64,000 nucleotides of DNA from Paucimonas lemoignei (GTDB taxonomy: Bacteria > Pseudomonadota > Gammaproteobacteria > Burkholderiales > Burkholderiaceae_D): NCBI RefSeq assembly GCF_004342585.1, contig NZ_SLZQ01000005.1:1-64000 (forward strand), given 5' to 3'. The notes under the pieces were generated by a model. It worked only from the letters and a program-made list of their open reading frames with translations, was not told the DNA's origin and searched no databases. Position numbers and translations under genes: made by a program. Position 1 is the stretch's first letter, and each line of letters begins with the position of its first letter. Below, one piece after another: positions 37,273 to 47,184 of this stretch.

Positions 37273-39918
37273 ATGCAAGACAAATACAGCCCCGCCGACG
37301 TCGAGAAATCGGCGCAACAACATTGGCAAGCCATCGACGCCTACCGCGCGGTCGAGCACGCAAAAGACAAGAATGGCCAGGACAAGAAGAAATTCTATGC
37401 CTGCTCGATGCTGCCCTACCCGTCCGGCAAGCTGCACATGGGGCATGTGCGCAACTACACGATCAACGACATGCTCACCCGCTTCCTGCGGATGAATGGC
37501 TATAACGTCCTGATGCCGATGGGCTGGGATGCCTTCGGCCTGCCGGCGGAAAACGCCGCGCTGAAGAACAAGGTGCCGCCGGCGAAATGGACTTACGACA
37601 ATATCGCTTACATGAAGAAGCAGATGCAGGCGATGGGGCTGGCGATTGACTGGTCGCGCGAAATCGCCACCTGCGCCCCGGAATACTACAAGTGGAACCA
37701 GTGGCTGTTCCTGAAGATGCTGGAAAAAGGCATCGCCTACCGCAAGACCCAGGTCGTCAACTGGGACCCGGTCGACCAGACCGTGCTGGCCAATGAACAG
37801 GTGATCGACGGCCGCGGCTGGCGCACCGGCGCGCTGGTGGAAAAGCGCGAGATCCCGGGTTATTACCTGAACATTACGGCCTATGCCGAGGAACTGCTCG
37901 ACCACGTGGTCAACAAGCTGCCGGGCTGGCCGGAGCGCGTGCGTCTGATGCAGGAAAACTGGATCGGCAAGAGCGAGGGCGTGCGTTTCGCCTTCCCGCA
38001 CGATATCAAGGATGCATCTGGTCAGCTGATCCAGGACGGCAAGCTGTTCGTCTTCACCACTCGCGCCGATACCATCATGGGCGTGACTTTCTGCGCCGTG
38101 GCGCCGGAGCATCCTCTGGCTGCGCATGCGGCGGCGTCGAACCCGAAGCTGGCTGCCTTCATCGAGGAATGCAAGAAAGGCGGCACTACCGAGGCCGAAC
38201 TCGCCCTGCGCGAGAAGGAAGGCATGCCGACCGGCCTGTTCGTCACCCACCCGCTGACCGGCGACAAGGTCGAAGTCTGGGTCGGCAATTACGTCCTGAT
38301 GAGCTACGGGGACGGCGCCGTGATGGGCGTGCCTGCGCATGACGAGCGCGACTTTGCCTTTGCCAAGAAATACAACCTGCCGATCAAGCAGGTCGTCGCC
38401 GTCGAAGGCGAGACGTATTCCACCGACGCCTGGCAGGAATCGTATGGCGACAAGCAGCGCGGTGTCACCGTCAATTCAGGCGCCTATGATGGCTTGAGCT
38501 ACAAGGCCGCGGTCGACAAGATCGCCGCCGACCTCGCCACCAAGGGCGACGGCGAAAAGAAAACCACCTGGCGCCTGCGAGACTGGGGCATTTCGCGCCA
38601 GCGCTACTGGGGCACGCCGATTCCCATCATCCATTGCGAATCCTGCGGCCCGGTGCCGGTGCCCGAGAAGGATTTGCCGGTGGTACTGCCGCAGGATTGC
38701 GTGCCGGACGGCTCGGGCAACCCGCTCAACAAGCGTGAGGATTTCCTGGCCTGCACCTGCCCTTCCTGCGGCAAGCCGGCGCGGCGCGAAACCGACACTA
38801 TGGATACCTTCGTCGATTCGTCGTGGTATTTCATGCGCTATTGCGATGCGCGCAACGATGAAAAGATGGTCGATGGCGGCACCGATTACTGGATGCCGAT
38901 GGACCAGTACATCGGCGGCATCGAGCACGCGATCCTGCACCTGCTGTACGCGCGCTTCTGGACCAAGGTCATGCGTGATCTGGGACTCGTGAAGATCGAC
39001 GAGCCTTTCACCAACCTGCTCACGCAAGGCATGGTCTTGAAGGGTGCGTTCTTCCACAAGCCGGCCGACGCTGGCAAGAATTACTACTGGGAGCATGAAG
39101 TCGATGTCATCACCAACGAGCAGGGCCAGATCATCGGCGGCAAGCTGAAGAAGGATGGCACCCCGGTCGAGTACGAGATGACGACGATGTCGAAGTCGAA
39201 GAACAATGGCGTCGATCCGCAGGAATTGATCGACCAGTACGGCGCCGACACCGCGCGCCTGTTCGTGATGTTCGCTTCGCCGCCGGAGCAGACGCTGGAG
39301 TGGAACGATGCCGGCGTCGAAGGCGCACATCGCTTCATCAAGCGTGTGTGGGCTTATGCCAATGCACAGTCGGCGCGCGTGACGGCAGCCGGCGCGCTGG
39401 ACGCGGCAGCGTTGAACGATGCGCAAAAGACCTTGCGCCGCGAAGCCTACAAGATCCTGCAACAGGCCGAGCACGACTATAAGCGCCTGCAATACAACAC
39501 CGTGGTGTCGGCCTGCATGAAGATGTTGAACACCATGGAAGGCGCCAAGCTGGATGAGTCGCCAGCCTCGAACGCGGTAATCGCCGAAGTGCTGTCCATC
39601 TTCCTGCGCATCCTGAACCCGGTGGCGCCGCACGTGACCCACGTGCTGTGGAGCGAACTCGGCTACGACAAGACCTTCGGCGACATCCTCGACGCGCCCT
39701 GGCCGCAGGTTGATGCCGCGGCGCTGGAACAGTCGGAGATCGAACTCATGGTGCAAGTCAACGGCAAGCTGCGCGGCTCGATCAAGGTGGCGAAAGATGC
39801 CGACAAGGCTGCCATCGAAGCGACGGCGCTGGCTAATGAAAACGTGAAGAAATTTGTCGAAGGCGCGCCGAAGAAAATCATCATCGTGCCCGGCAAGCTG
39901 GTCAACATCGTCGCGTAA
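37273..39918 (+). CDS. leuS: Leucyl-tRNA synthetase
   Basis: An 881-residue class Ia synthetase. The HIGH-type motif is [15 protein letters not shown], and KMSKS is in [16 protein letters not shown]. The CP1 editing domain carries [13 protein letters not shown] and [16 protein letters not shown] for hydrolysis of mischarged tRNA. A CESCGP/CTCPSCG zinc-type pair lies in the middle, then [14 protein letters not shown], the tRNA-binding helical domain and a C-terminal domain. The ATG at [18 protein letters not shown] matches family starts. It leads leuS-lptE-holA. Confidence 0.98.
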   Translation: MQDKYSPADVEKSAQQHWQAIDAYRAVEHAKDKNGQDKKKFYACSMLPYPSGKLHMGHVRNYTINDMLTRFLRMNGYNVLMPMGWDAFGLPAENAALKNKVPPAKWTYDNIAYMKKQMQAMGLAIDWSREIATCAPEYYKWNQWLFLKMLEKGIAYRKTQVVNWDPVDQTVLANEQVIDGRGWRTGALVEKREIPGYYLNITAYAEELLDHVVNKLPGWPERVRLMQENWIGKSEGVRFAFPHDIKDASGQLIQDGKLFVFTTRADTIMGVTFCAVAPEHPLAAHAAASNPKLAAFIEECKKGGTTEAELALREKEGMPTGLFVTHPLTGDKVEVWVGNYVLMSYGDGAVMGVPAHDERDFAFAKKYNLPIKQVVAVEGETYSTDAWQESYGDKQRGVTVNSGAYDGLSYKAAVDKIAADLATKGDGEKKTTWRLRDWGISRQRYWGTPIPIIHCESCGPVPVPEKDLPVVLPQDCVPDGSGNPLNKREDFLACTCPSCGKPARRETDTMDTFVDSSWYFMRYCDARNDEKMVDGGTDYWMPMDQYIGGIEHAILHLLYARFWTKVMRDLGLVKIDEPFTNLLTQGMVLKGAFFHKPADAGKNYYWEHEVDVITNEQGQIIGGKLKKDGTPVEYEMTTMSKSKNNGVDPQELIDQYGADTARLFVMFASPPEQTLEWNDAGVEGAHRFIKRVWAYANAQSARVTAAGALDAAALNDAQKTLRREAYKILQQAEHDYKRLQYNTVVSACMKMLNTMEGAKLDESPASNAVIAEVLSIFLRILNPVAPHVTHVLWSELGYDKTFGDILDAPWPQVDAAALEQSEIELMVQVNGKLRGSIKVAKDADKAAIEATALANENVKKFVEGAPKKIIIVPGKLVNIVA

Positions 39919-39949
39919 CCGATACCGAAGACACTTGAGGAACAAGCGC

Positions 39950-40462
39950 ATGAGCAATCCACGCCGCACCGTCCTTGCCCTGCTGGCCGGCCTCGCCGGC
40001 GCGTCCACCCTTTCGGCCTGCGGGTTCCGGCTGCGCGGCGCGGAACAAACCAGGCTGCCGTTCAAGACGATTTACCTCGGGTTTGCCGACAACTCGCCGC
40101 TGGGCGTGGAATTGCGTCGCTATATCCGCGCCAGCGGCGGCACGGAAATCGTTGCCGATCGCAAGGCTGCCGAAGCCGTGCTGGAACCATTGGACGAAAG
40201 GCGCGAAGAATCCGTCCTGTCGCTAAACAGTCAGGGCCGCATTCGCGAACTGTCACTGTTCTACCGATTCAGCTTCCGCGTCCTGGATGGCAGCGGCAAG
40301 CAACTGCTGGAACCGACCAATATCCTGATCAAGCGCGACATGAGCTTCAATGAAGCCGCCGTGCTGGCCAAGGAAGGTGAGAAGGCGATGCTGTACCGTG
40401 ACATGCAATCCGACCTGGTGCAGCAAATCCTGCGTCGCTTGGCTGCTTTGCCAAGCACCTGA
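39950..40462 (+). CDS. lptE: LPS-assembly lipoprotein LptE
   Basis: A 170-residue outer-membrane lipoprotein that plugs the LptD barrel in lipopolysaccharide export. The signal RRTVLALLAGLAGASTLSAC ends in a lipobox; GFRLRG directly after the cysteine is the LptE hallmark. The conserved LSLFYRFSFRVLD and LIKRDMSFNEAAVLAKEGEKAMLYRDMQSDLVQQILRRL follow. Two bases of TTGAGGAA purines give a fair ribosome site. It is 31 bases after leuS and just before holA, the standard order. Confidence 0.94.
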   Translation: MSNPRRTVLALLAGLAGASTLSACGFRLRGAEQTRLPFKTIYLGFADNSPLGVELRRYIRASGGTEIVADRKAAEAVLEPLDERREESVLSLNSQGRIRELSLFYRFSFRVLDGSGKQLLEPTNILIKRDMSFNEAAVLAKEGEKAMLYRDMQSDLVQQILRRLAALPST

Positions 40463-40476
40463 CAAGAGAGGCTGTG

Positions 40477-41496
40477 ATGCAACTGCGGATGGATGCCTTG
40501 CAAGCGCATTTGGCTAAGCCACTGGCACCGCTGTATGTCATCACCAGCGATGAACATCTGCTGGCGTTGGAAGCCGCGGACCAGATCCGCAAGGCCGCGC
40601 GCGCGCAGGGTTTGACCGAGCGTGAAGTGCTGGTGGTCGAACGCAGCTTCAAATGGGGCGCGCTGCTGGAAGCCAACCAGTCGCAGTCGCTGTTCGGCGA
40701 CCGCAAGCTGATCGAGCTTCGCATCCCTTCCGGCAAGCCCGGCAAGGAAGGCGGGCAGGCGCTGCAGAATTACGTCGCCAATCTTTCACCTGACAATGTC
40801 ACGCTGATCACGCTGCCGAAGCTGGATTGGGGGACGCAAAAAGCCGCCTGGGTCGGCGCCTTGCAGCAGGCCGGCGTGTACATCGATATTCCGCTGGTGG
40901 AGCGCAACCAGTTGCCGAACTGGATCGGCACGCGCCTGGCGGCGCAAAAGCAGTCAGCCGATCGGCAGGGTATCGATTTCATTGCCGAGCGCGTCGAAGG
41001 CAATTTGCTCGCCGCGCATCAGGAAATCCAGAAGCTCGCATTGCTCTACCCGGATGGCAAGCTGTCGTTCGAGCAGATCCAGGATGCCGTGCTGAACGTG
41101 GCGCGTTACGATGTATTCAAGCTGAACGAGGCCATGCTGGCCGGCGACAGTGCCCGGCTGACGCGCATGCTGGAGGGCTTGAAGGGCGAAGGCGAAGCAT
41201 TGCCGCTGGTGTTGTGGGCCGTTGCTGAGGAGATCCGTACGCTGTTGAAGCTGAAAGTCGGTATGTCGTATGGCCGGCCGCTCGGCATGCTGCTGAAGGA
41301 GTTTCGCATCTGGGGCCCGCGCGAGCGGCTCATGGAGCCGGCATTGCGCCGGCTCTCTTTGCCGACGCTGGAAACCGCGTTGCAGGAAGCCGCGCAAATC
41401 GACAAAATGGTCAAAGGCTTGCGGGCCAAGGCATTCGCCGGCGATCCCTGGGATGCTATGCTGCAATTGGGCCTGAAAGTCGCGACGGGACGCTAA
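40477..41496 (+). CDS. holA: DNA polymerase III delta subunit
   Basis: A 339-residue clamp-loader subunit that opens the sliding clamp. The N-terminal AAA+-like fold includes PLYVITSDEHLLALEAADQIRKAA, FGDRKLIELRIPSGKPGKEGGQAL and NLLAAHQEIQKLALLYP. The C-terminal collar helices contain WAVAEEIRTLLKL and ALQEAAQIDKMVKGL. The ATG was chosen over an in-frame GTG one codon upstream because GAGAGG is spaced well for it. Its stop codon touches a 103-bp inverted-repeat element. Confidence 0.95.
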   Translation: MQLRMDALQAHLAKPLAPLYVITSDEHLLALEAADQIRKAARAQGLTEREVLVVERSFKWGALLEANQSQSLFGDRKLIELRIPSGKPGKEGGQALQNYVANLSPDNVTLITLPKLDWGTQKAAWVGALQQAGVYIDIPLVERNQLPNWIGTRLAAQKQSADRQGIDFIAERVEGNLLAAHQEIQKLALLYPDGKLSFEQIQDAVLNVARYDVFKLNEAMLAGDSARLTRMLEGLKGEGEALPLVLWAVAEEIRTLLKLKVGMSYGRPLGMLLKEFRIWGPRERLMEPALRRLSLPTLETALQEAAQIDKMVKGLRAKAFAGDPWDAMLQLGLKVATGR

Positions 41497-41598
41497 GAGT
41501 GCCCATTAAAATACCGCTAGCGGCGTTGCGCCGCCTTGCCGCACATTTGTACTGTCTTCGTCGGCGCGTCTTGCCACCGGTACTTTAATAGGCACTCT
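41496..41598. repeat. MITE-like inverted-repeat element between holA and proA
   Basis: The left end AGAGTGCCCATTAAAATACC and the complement of the right end (AGAGTGCCTATTAAAGTACC) match at 18 of 20 bases, and the following CG/GG partly continues. The interior, about 60 bases, holds a GC-rich sub-palindrome (GGCGTTGCGCC). It begins on the last base of the holA stop codon. There is no coding capacity. A small non-autonomous mobile element or a REP-like repeat is likely; no target duplication is certain. Confidence 0.55.
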
Positions 41599-41650
41599 AA
41601 TTAATAAGCGAACGCAACGAGAATTGAATTAATTTTTCCGGATCCACATC

Positions 41651-42916
41651 ATGGATATCAAACACTACATGAATGAAGTCGGCCAGCGCGCCCGCAATGC
41701 TTCGCGCGCCATGGCCAAGGCCGATACTGCCGCGAAGAACCGCGCGCTGGAATTGATTGCCGCCGCTATCCGGCGCGAAGCCGATGCCCTGCGTGCCGCC
41801 AACCAGCAAGACCTGGAAGCCGCGCGCGCCAACGGCATGGAAGCCGCCATGCTGGACCGTCTCACGCTATCCGACAAGGCCATCGCCACCATGGCGGAAG
41901 GCCTGCAACAGATCGCCTCTCTTGCGGACCCGATCGGCGAAATCTCGAACATGAAATTCCGCCCGACGGGCATCCAGGTCGGCCAGATGCGCGTGCCGCT
42001 GGGCGTGATCGGCATCATTTATGAAGCGCGCCCGAACGTCACTGTGGATGCTGCCGGCTTGTGCATCAAGAGCGGCAATGCAACGATCCTGCGTGGCGGC
42101 TCGGAAGCCATCCATTGCAACCAGGCGCTGGCCAAGCTGGTGAAAGAAGGCTTGCATGGCGCCGGTCTGCCAGCCGATGCGGTGCAGATCGTCGAAACTA
42201 CCGACCGCGCCGCGGTGGGCGAACTGATCACCATGCCGCAATACGTCGACGTGATCGTGCCACGCGGCGGCAAGGGCTTGATCGAGCGCCTGATGCGCGA
42301 ATCCAAAGTACCGATGATCAAGCACCTCGACGGCATCTGCCATGTGTATATCGACGACAAGGCCGATATTGCCAAAGCCCTGCGCGTGGCCTTCAATGCC
42401 AAGTGCCACCGCTACGGCACCTGCAACACCATGGAAACACTGCTGGTGGCGCGCGAGATCGCGCCACGCGTGCTGCCGGAACTGGCCAAGCTGTACCAGG
42501 AAAAGGAAGTCGAGCTGCGCGGCGACGAGGAAGCACGCGCCATCCTGAAAGGCTATCCGCACCTGGCGACGGCGACCGAGGAAGACTGGAAGACCGAATA
42601 CCTGGCGGCGATCCTGGCCGTGAAGATCGTTCCCGGCATCGATGAGGCGATCACGCATATCAACCTGTATTCGTCCCAGCATACCGATGCCATCATCACC
42701 GAGGATTACAGCCGTGCCATGCGCTTCCTGCGCGAAGTCGATTCCGCTTCGGTGATGGTGAATGCCTCGACGCGCTTTGCCGACGGTTTCGAGTATGGCC
42801 TCGGTGCGGAAATCGGCATTTCCAACGACAAGCTGCATGCGCGCGGCCCGGTCGGTCTGGAAGGCCTGACTTCGCTGAAGTATGTGGTGTTCGGGCATGG
42901 AGAAGTTCGTGTGTAA
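41651..42916 (+). CDS. proA: Glutamate-5-semialdehyde dehydrogenase
   Basis: A 421-residue NADPH enzyme of proline synthesis, reducing gamma-glutamyl phosphate. Landmarks are [59 protein letters not shown], the catalytic Cys in [15 protein letters not shown], and [22 protein letters not shown]. It ends [13 protein letters not shown] second HGEVRV-stop sequence with different third codon positions lies 103 bases further on, so the 3' end seems to have been exchanged or duplicated. It lies between the holA-side repeat and this scar. Confidence 0.97.
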   Translation: MDIKHYMNEVGQRARNASRAMAKADTAAKNRALELIAAAIRREADALRAANQQDLEAARANGMEAAMLDRLTLSDKAIATMAEGLQQIASLADPIGEISNMKFRPTGIQVGQMRVPLGVIGIIYEARPNVTVDAAGLCIKSGNATILRGGSEAIHCNQALAKLVKEGLHGAGLPADAVQIVETTDRAAVGELITMPQYVDVIVPRGGKGLIERLMRESKVPMIKHLDGICHVYIDDKADIAKALRVAFNAKCHRYGTCNTMETLLVAREIAPRVLPELAKLYQEKEVELRGDEEARAILKGYPHLATATEEDWKTEYLAAILAVKIVPGIDEAITHINLYSSQHTDAIITEDYSRAMRFLREVDSASVMVNASTRFADGFEYGLGAEIGISNDKLHARGPVGLEGLTSLKYVVFGHGEVRV

Positions 42917-42929
42917 ATGCCATGTTTAC

Positions 42930-43019
42930 GGAGTGTCGCCTTACAAGGCGACACCGTTACGCGGGCACGGGACATGTCCCGTGAATTCCCCGCTTCACCA
43001 TGGCGAAGTACGCGTATAA
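42930..43019. repeat. Hairpin pair and duplicated proA 3' end
   Basis: After the proA stop come a 10-bp-arm hairpin (GTGTCGCCTT-AC-AAGGCGACAC, 42933-42954) and a perfect palindrome CACGGGACATGTCCCGTG (42966-42983) nested in GCGGG/CCCGC arms. Then 42996-43019 reads H-H-G-E-V-R-V-stop, repeating the proA end with changes only at third codon positions. The shared stretch continues two bases past the stop (TAAAT). It looks like a recombination or insertion scar; the first hairpin may also end proA transcription. Confidence 0.6.
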
Positions 43020-43061
43020 ATCAGGCCGCTCGTCTCTTTAGACAGTAAAGGATCAGACTCC

Positions 43062-43484
43062 ATGCTCTGGGTTAAATCACTGCACATTGTCTTCGTCGCA
43101 TCATGGTTCGCCGGCCTGTTTTACCTGCCGCGCATCTTCGTGAATCTGGCTGAAGTCAACGATACCGCCACCACTGAACGCCTGCTGTTGATGGCGCGTC
43201 GACTGTACCGATTCATGACGATGCTGGCGATTCCCGCATTGGGCTTCGGCCTGTGGCTGTGGTTGGGTTACGGTATCGGCAAGGGTCCCGGCAATGCCTG
43301 GCTGCATGCCAAGCTGGCGATCGTCGTGCTGCTGGTCGGTTATCACCATGCCTGCGGATCGCTGTTGAAGAAATTTGAGCGAGGCGCCAATACGCGCCAG
43401 CACACCTGGTACCGCTGGTTCAATGAAATCCCGGTGATTGGTTTGCTGGCAGCCGTGCTCCTCGTCGTATTGAAACCGTTTTAA
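43062..43484 (+). CDS. hemJ: HemJ/CopD-family membrane protein (probable protoporphyrinogen IX oxidase)
   Basis: A 140-residue protein with four hydrophobic helices. LWVKSLHIVFVASWFAGLFYLPRIFV at the N-terminus, with its conserved His8, and the later WLHAKLAIVVLLVGYHHACGSLLKKF are the HemJ signature (UPF0093/CopD-like). HemJ oxidises protoporphyrinogen IX in bacteria lacking HemG and HemY. hemH further left would use its product. A different CopD-like role cannot be excluded from sequence. It stands alone between the proA scar and the methyltransferase. Confidence 0.85.
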   Translation: MLWVKSLHIVFVASWFAGLFYLPRIFVNLAEVNDTATTERLLLMARRLYRFMTMLAIPALGFGLWLWLGYGIGKGPGNAWLHAKLAIVVLLVGYHHACGSLLKKFERGANTRQHTWYRWFNEIPVIGLLAAVLLVVLKPF

Positions 43485-43543
43485 TGAAGCCTGCTGCTGG
43501 AGGCAGGCGCTGACACGCAACACTTACGGATAAAGGGTTCCCC

Positions 43544-44779
43544 ATGAATTACTCCTATTTCTGCCCCTGCCCGCGCGGCATGGAAGGGCCGCTGGCCGAA
43601 GAGCTGAATGAAATCGCTCGACAGAGCACGACACTGAAAGTGCATAACCAGGTGCCGGGCGGCGTGCACTGTTCCGGCAAGCTCACAGACGCCTGGCGCA
43701 TCAACCTGCATTCGCGCATCGCTTCGCGCGTGCTGCTGCGCCTTGCCCATGGCGGCTACCAGAACGAGAACGACATCTACGACATGACCTTGGCGCAGCC
43801 TTGGGAAGACTGGTTCGATGTCGACCACACCATCCGCGTCGACCTCACCGCGATCAAATCGCCGCTGAAAAGCCTGGAATTCACCACGCTGAAAATCAAG
43901 GATGGCGTCTGCGACCGCTTCCGCGACCAGTTCGGTAAGCGCCCCTCGGTCAATACCCGCACGCCGGACATGCGCATTGCCGGCTTTCTCGATCAGCATA
44001 CCTTCACGCTTTATCTCGACACCTCGGGTGAAGCCTTGTTCAAGCGCGGCTGGCGTGAAGATACGGGTGACGCGCCCTTGCGGGAAAATCTGGCGGCGGG
44101 ACTGCTGCGCGTATCGGGCTGGAAGCCTGGCATGGTGTTGTTCGACCCGATGTGCGGTTCCGGCACCATCCTGGCCGAAGCCGCGCAGATGCTGGCGGGT
44201 ATTCCGCCGGGTGCGCGTCGTCGCTTCGCCTTCGAAAAATTCCACGAGTTCGACAGTGAAGCCTGGCTGGCGATGAAGGGCAGCTTCAAGCCCAATCCAT
44301 TACCCACTGAACCGACGATTTTCGGCAGCGATATTTCCGGTGACATGATCGTCATGGCTCGGAACAACCTGCAGCGCGCCGGCATCCAGTTTGAAGTGCC
44401 GCTCAAGCAGATCGAGGCGCAGGAAGTCAAACCGCCGACCGACAAGCCCGGCATCCTGCTGACCAATCCGCCGTATGGCGAGCGGATCGGCGTGCGCGGC
44501 GACAAAACCATCGCCACGGATGACATGGCCCAGGCGTTTTTCAGCGCCTTCGGCACCACACTGAAACAGCGCTTTGCCGGCTGGTCGGTTTTCCTGTTCA
44601 CGGCCGACCTCTCCGTGCCGAAATTGCTGCGCCTGAAGGAAGCGCGCAAGACGCCGTTCTATAACGGCGCGCTGGAATGCCGCTTGTTCCGCTTCGATAT
44701 GGTGGCGGGCTTCAATCGGCGCGAAGGCGCGCTGCCGAAGGAATCCTTGCCAAAGCATGTGCCGCCGCAGGCGCAATGA
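43544..44779 (+). CDS. THUMP-domain class I SAM-dependent RNA methyltransferase (RlmL-type)
   Basis: A 411-residue enzyme related to the N-terminal half of E. coli RlmL, which makes m2G in 23S rRNA. The N-terminal ferredoxin-like/THUMP region (PCPRGMEGPLAEEL, INLHSRIASRVLLRL) precedes a Rossmann methyltransferase: RGWREDTGDAPLRENLAAGLL, FDPMCGSGTILAEAA (SAM site) and LTNPPYGERIGV (catalytic NPPY). The C-terminus ends in a short basic tail. The exact modified base is not decidable here. It is 60 bases after the HemJ-like gene. Confidence 0.9.
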   Translation: MNYSYFCPCPRGMEGPLAEELNEIARQSTTLKVHNQVPGGVHCSGKLTDAWRINLHSRIASRVLLRLAHGGYQNENDIYDMTLAQPWEDWFDVDHTIRVDLTAIKSPLKSLEFTTLKIKDGVCDRFRDQFGKRPSVNTRTPDMRIAGFLDQHTFTLYLDTSGEALFKRGWREDTGDAPLRENLAAGLLRVSGWKPGMVLFDPMCGSGTILAEAAQMLAGIPPGARRRFAFEKFHEFDSEAWLAMKGSFKPNPLPTEPTIFGSDISGDMIVMARNNLQRAGIQFEVPLKQIEAQEVKPPTDKPGILLTNPPYGERIGVRGDKTIATDDMAQAFFSAFGTTLKQRFAGWSVFLFTADLSVPKLLRLKEARKTPFYNGALECRLFRFDMVAGFNRREGALPKESLPKHVPPQAQ

Positions 44780-44826
44780 TACGGAGCGTCACGCCGACGC
44801 GACACTGAACTCGGAACTTGACCGCC

Positions 44827-45282
44827 ATGGATAAGAAACCCGATGGAGCAGCCTCCGCGACAATCCATGAAGATCTATTGGATTGCATGCCCGAGGCAGT
44901 GATTTTCGCCGATGCGCGCGGCATGATCCGGATGTGGAATCCGGGCGCGACAGCGCTGTTCGGCTTTGGCGCGGACGAGGCACTGGGCCTGAGCCTCGAC
45001 CTCATCATCCCGGAGAATCTGCGCAAGGCGCATTGGGATGGCTACAACCAGGCAATCGAACGGGGTGCCACTGCGCACTGCGGACAATCGCGCATTACGC
45101 GGGCGCTGCACAAGGACGGCACGCCGCGCTATGTGGACATGAGCTTTGCAGTCGTCAAGAACCCGGCCGGCGAAACGACGGGGGCGATGGCAGTGGCGCG
45201 CGATGCCACGCAGCGGAATCAGGAAGAAAAACAGCTGCGCAAGCAGCTTGCCGCGCTGACCGCAAGACAAGAGCCTGAATGA
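44827..45282 (+). CDS. Single PAS-domain protein
   Basis: A 151-residue cytoplasmic protein made of one PAS domain (about 15-125): LLDCMPEAVIFADARGMIRMWNPGATALFGFGADEALG, then ITRALHKDGTPRYVDMSFAVV and GAMAVARDATQRNQEEKQL. A short charged helix follows. There is no output domain, so it may be a stand-alone sensor feeding an unlinked partner, or a heterodimer subunit. The PAS fold with His/Trp-poor core gives no clue to the cofactor. An upstream TTG is possible. Confidence 0.8.
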   Translation: MDKKPDGAASATIHEDLLDCMPEAVIFADARGMIRMWNPGATALFGFGADEALGLSLDLIIPENLRKAHWDGYNQAIERGATAHCGQSRITRALHKDGTPRYVDMSFAVVKNPAGETTGAMAVARDATQRNQEEKQLRKQLAALTARQEPE

Positions 45283-45283
45283 T

Positions 45284-45307
45284 TAAAAAAGCCCGCCGAA
45301 GCGGGCT
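45284..45307 (-). terminator. Terminator of the 617-residue lipoprotein gene
   Basis: AGCCCGC-CGAA-GCGGGCT is a 7-bp stem with a 4-base loop. On the minus strand it runs into TTTTTTAATC, 24 bases after the lipoprotein stop. It may also serve the PAS gene, but its T tract is poor in that direction. Confidence 0.85.
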
Positions 45308-45330
45308 GGTTTGCATGGCTGCGAACGCTA

Positions 45331-47184
45331 TTACGGCTGGGTGCCGATCGCATAAGTTGTCGACATGAGACGGCGATAGGCATCAATGGATTCAGCCCGC
45401 AGCGTCCTCCAGTTGATCGTGCCGCCGCTGGCTGGCGTCAGGCCCAGCGTCTGGTTGATCGTGCCATTGGCGGCGGCGGCCACGTCATTTTCGGTTTCGC
45501 GGAAATCGTTGGTGCTTGTGTTCTGCCCAAGATAAACCCGGCCATATTTCGCAGAATTGATGTTGCTGGCGACAATCGTCACATTGCCGCTCGTGTAGCC
45601 GGCAAAATCCAGGATCGTCGGCGAGCTGATGGCCGGGAAGGCCGCTGCCTGCACTTCGGCCAGCGTCAATGGCCGGCGCTGAAGCTTGAGGGCATAGGTG
45701 CCATCGCTTGTGCCGGTCGGGAAGTTGATTTTTGCGTTGGCGCCGGTATAGGCCATAAAAGTGTAAACCGCATTGTCGGGAATCGCCGCAATCGCAGAAT
45801 CGACGACAGTCTGCGCTCCCGGGTTGCAGGAATCCGCCATGACGTAATACGGCGAAACCTGGCCGCTGATTTTCCATTTCCCGCCGAGGCCCGGCGCATC
45901 GTAGCGCAATCCGCCATTCGGCAAGCCCGGGCCGGTGACCAGGATGTAAGAGATCGTCCCGCCGTTGTTGGCGGTGTTGTAATCCTCGATGTCGAATTCA
46001 AGCCCGGTCAAGAAGCAGGTGCCGCCGGGGTTGATTCCCTTGACCATGTGCGCATAGGCCGAAATCTCGAGCGCGCGCTGGTTGCCGTGCAGGCGCCAGT
46101 TGTTGGCGTCAATCTTGCGTACGCGCCAGTTACGCTCGCGCTCGATTTCCACGCCATTCTTGTCCAGCAGCGTGAAGGAAACCCGGGCAGTGACTTTGGT
46201 AAGGTCACTGTAATCGATGTCGTGGATCTCGACTTCGCTGATGGTGGCGCCGACCAGGGCGCTATAGGCGCTGACCTCGCTCCGGAAGGTGGCGCCATCC
46301 TTATCGTCAAGCAGGAAGCCGGTGGTGATGTAGGGCATCAACTGGGCCGCCGTCGGCAAGCCGCTGGCGAACTGGGCGAAAAAGTCGGTCAGCGCCTTCT
46401 TCACCAGAACGGCGTCGCTGGCAGTCGAAGCGACGCTATCTGCCGTGACGTTCGTGGCATCCAATTTGGGCGGATTGACTTCGGCCACCGCCTTGACCGC
46501 CAGGTCGTCGGTGATGGTGATCGTGTTGACCAGGGTCGAAATGGTGGCAACGTTGGCATTCGGGTCGACCGATACCTGGATGGCATCGAGCGCCTTGTCC
46601 AGCGCGCTGGATAGCGGCGTGAAGGGCGTGCGCAGCAGGTCGATGCCGGCATCCACGCCCAGCGCCGTCAAGACCGGCAGCAGTTTTTCCTTCAGCTTGT
46701 CCACTTCGGCATCGACGGCGGCCTTGGTAGCGGCATCGGCATTGCCGTTCTGTTCGAACTTGTCGAAATAATTTTTGGCGATCTGGCCGGCGATGTTGGC
46801 GACCACCAGGTCGGTCAGCTGGGTGATATTGATTTTGCCGGAGGCGGCATCGGCTGCCGTGGCAATCGAATGGACCACATACGTCTGTCCATTCGCCGTG
46901 CCCTGGGCGCGGAACACAAAGGGCGCGGTCATGCCGGTGACATCGATCGTATAAGAGCCATTCGGACCGATCGGCGTGGTCTTGGTGGCGCCGAGCGCAT
47001 CCTTGACCGTCACGGTGCCTGCCAGCGGGGCGCCGACCGCCGCGCTGCCGGAGAAGGACATGGAAGCCGCCTGCTGGTTGGCCGCGGGAGCGCCGGATGA
47101 ACCGCCGCCGCAAGCCACAAGAGTCGCCAGCAATGCGCCTGCGACTGCCAGATGTATCCGTTTGAACCTAAGTTTGCTATCCAT
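45331..47184 (-). CDS. Large secreted lipoprotein of unknown function
   Basis: A 617-residue lipoprotein. The signal (KRIHLAVAGALLATLVAC) ends in a lipobox followed by GGGSSGAPAANQQ, a flexible linker. Residues about 40-105 resemble a carboxypeptidase-regulatory/Ig-like beta domain (GAPLAGTVTVKDALGATKTTPIGPNGSYTIDVTG). The middle is helical (about 110-300) and the rest beta-rich, with no catalytic signature I can name. It probably sits in the outer membrane facing outward or into the periplasm. It is a single gene with its own terminator, upstream of a LuxR regulator gene on the same strand. Confidence 0.75.
   Translation of the reverse strand: MDSKLRFKRIHLAVAGALLATLVACGGGSSGAPAANQQAASMSFSGSAAVGAPLAGTVTVKDALGATKTTPIGPNGSYTIDVTGMTAPFVFRAQGTANGQTYVVHSIATAADAASGKINITQLTDLVVANIAGQIAKNYFDKFEQNGNADAATKAAVDAEVDKLKEKLLPVLTALGVDAGIDLLRTPFTPLSSALDKALDAIQVSVDPNANVATISTLVNTITITDDLAVKAVAEVNPPKLDATNVTADSVASTASDAVLVKKALTDFFAQFASGLPTAAQLMPYITTGFLLDDKDGATFRSEVSAYSALVGATISEVEIHDIDYSDLTKVTARVSFTLLDKNGVEIERERNWRVRKIDANNWRLHGNQRALEISAYAHMVKGINPGGTCFLTGLEFDIEDYNTANNGGTISYILVTGPGLPNGGLRYDAPGLGGKWKISGQVSPYYVMADSCNPGAQTVVDSAIAAIPDNAVYTFMAYTGANAKINFPTGTSDGTYALKLQRRPLTLAEVQAAAFPAISSPTILDFAGYTSGNVTIVASNINSAKYGRVYLGQNTSTNDFRETENDVAAAANGTINQTLGLTPASGGTINWRTLRAESIDAYRRLMSTTYAIGTQP

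Noticed and set aside
38476-40065. A 529-codon open frame opposite leuS
   Set aside because: Arg/His/Leu-rich and with no family features; leuS is certain on the plus strand.
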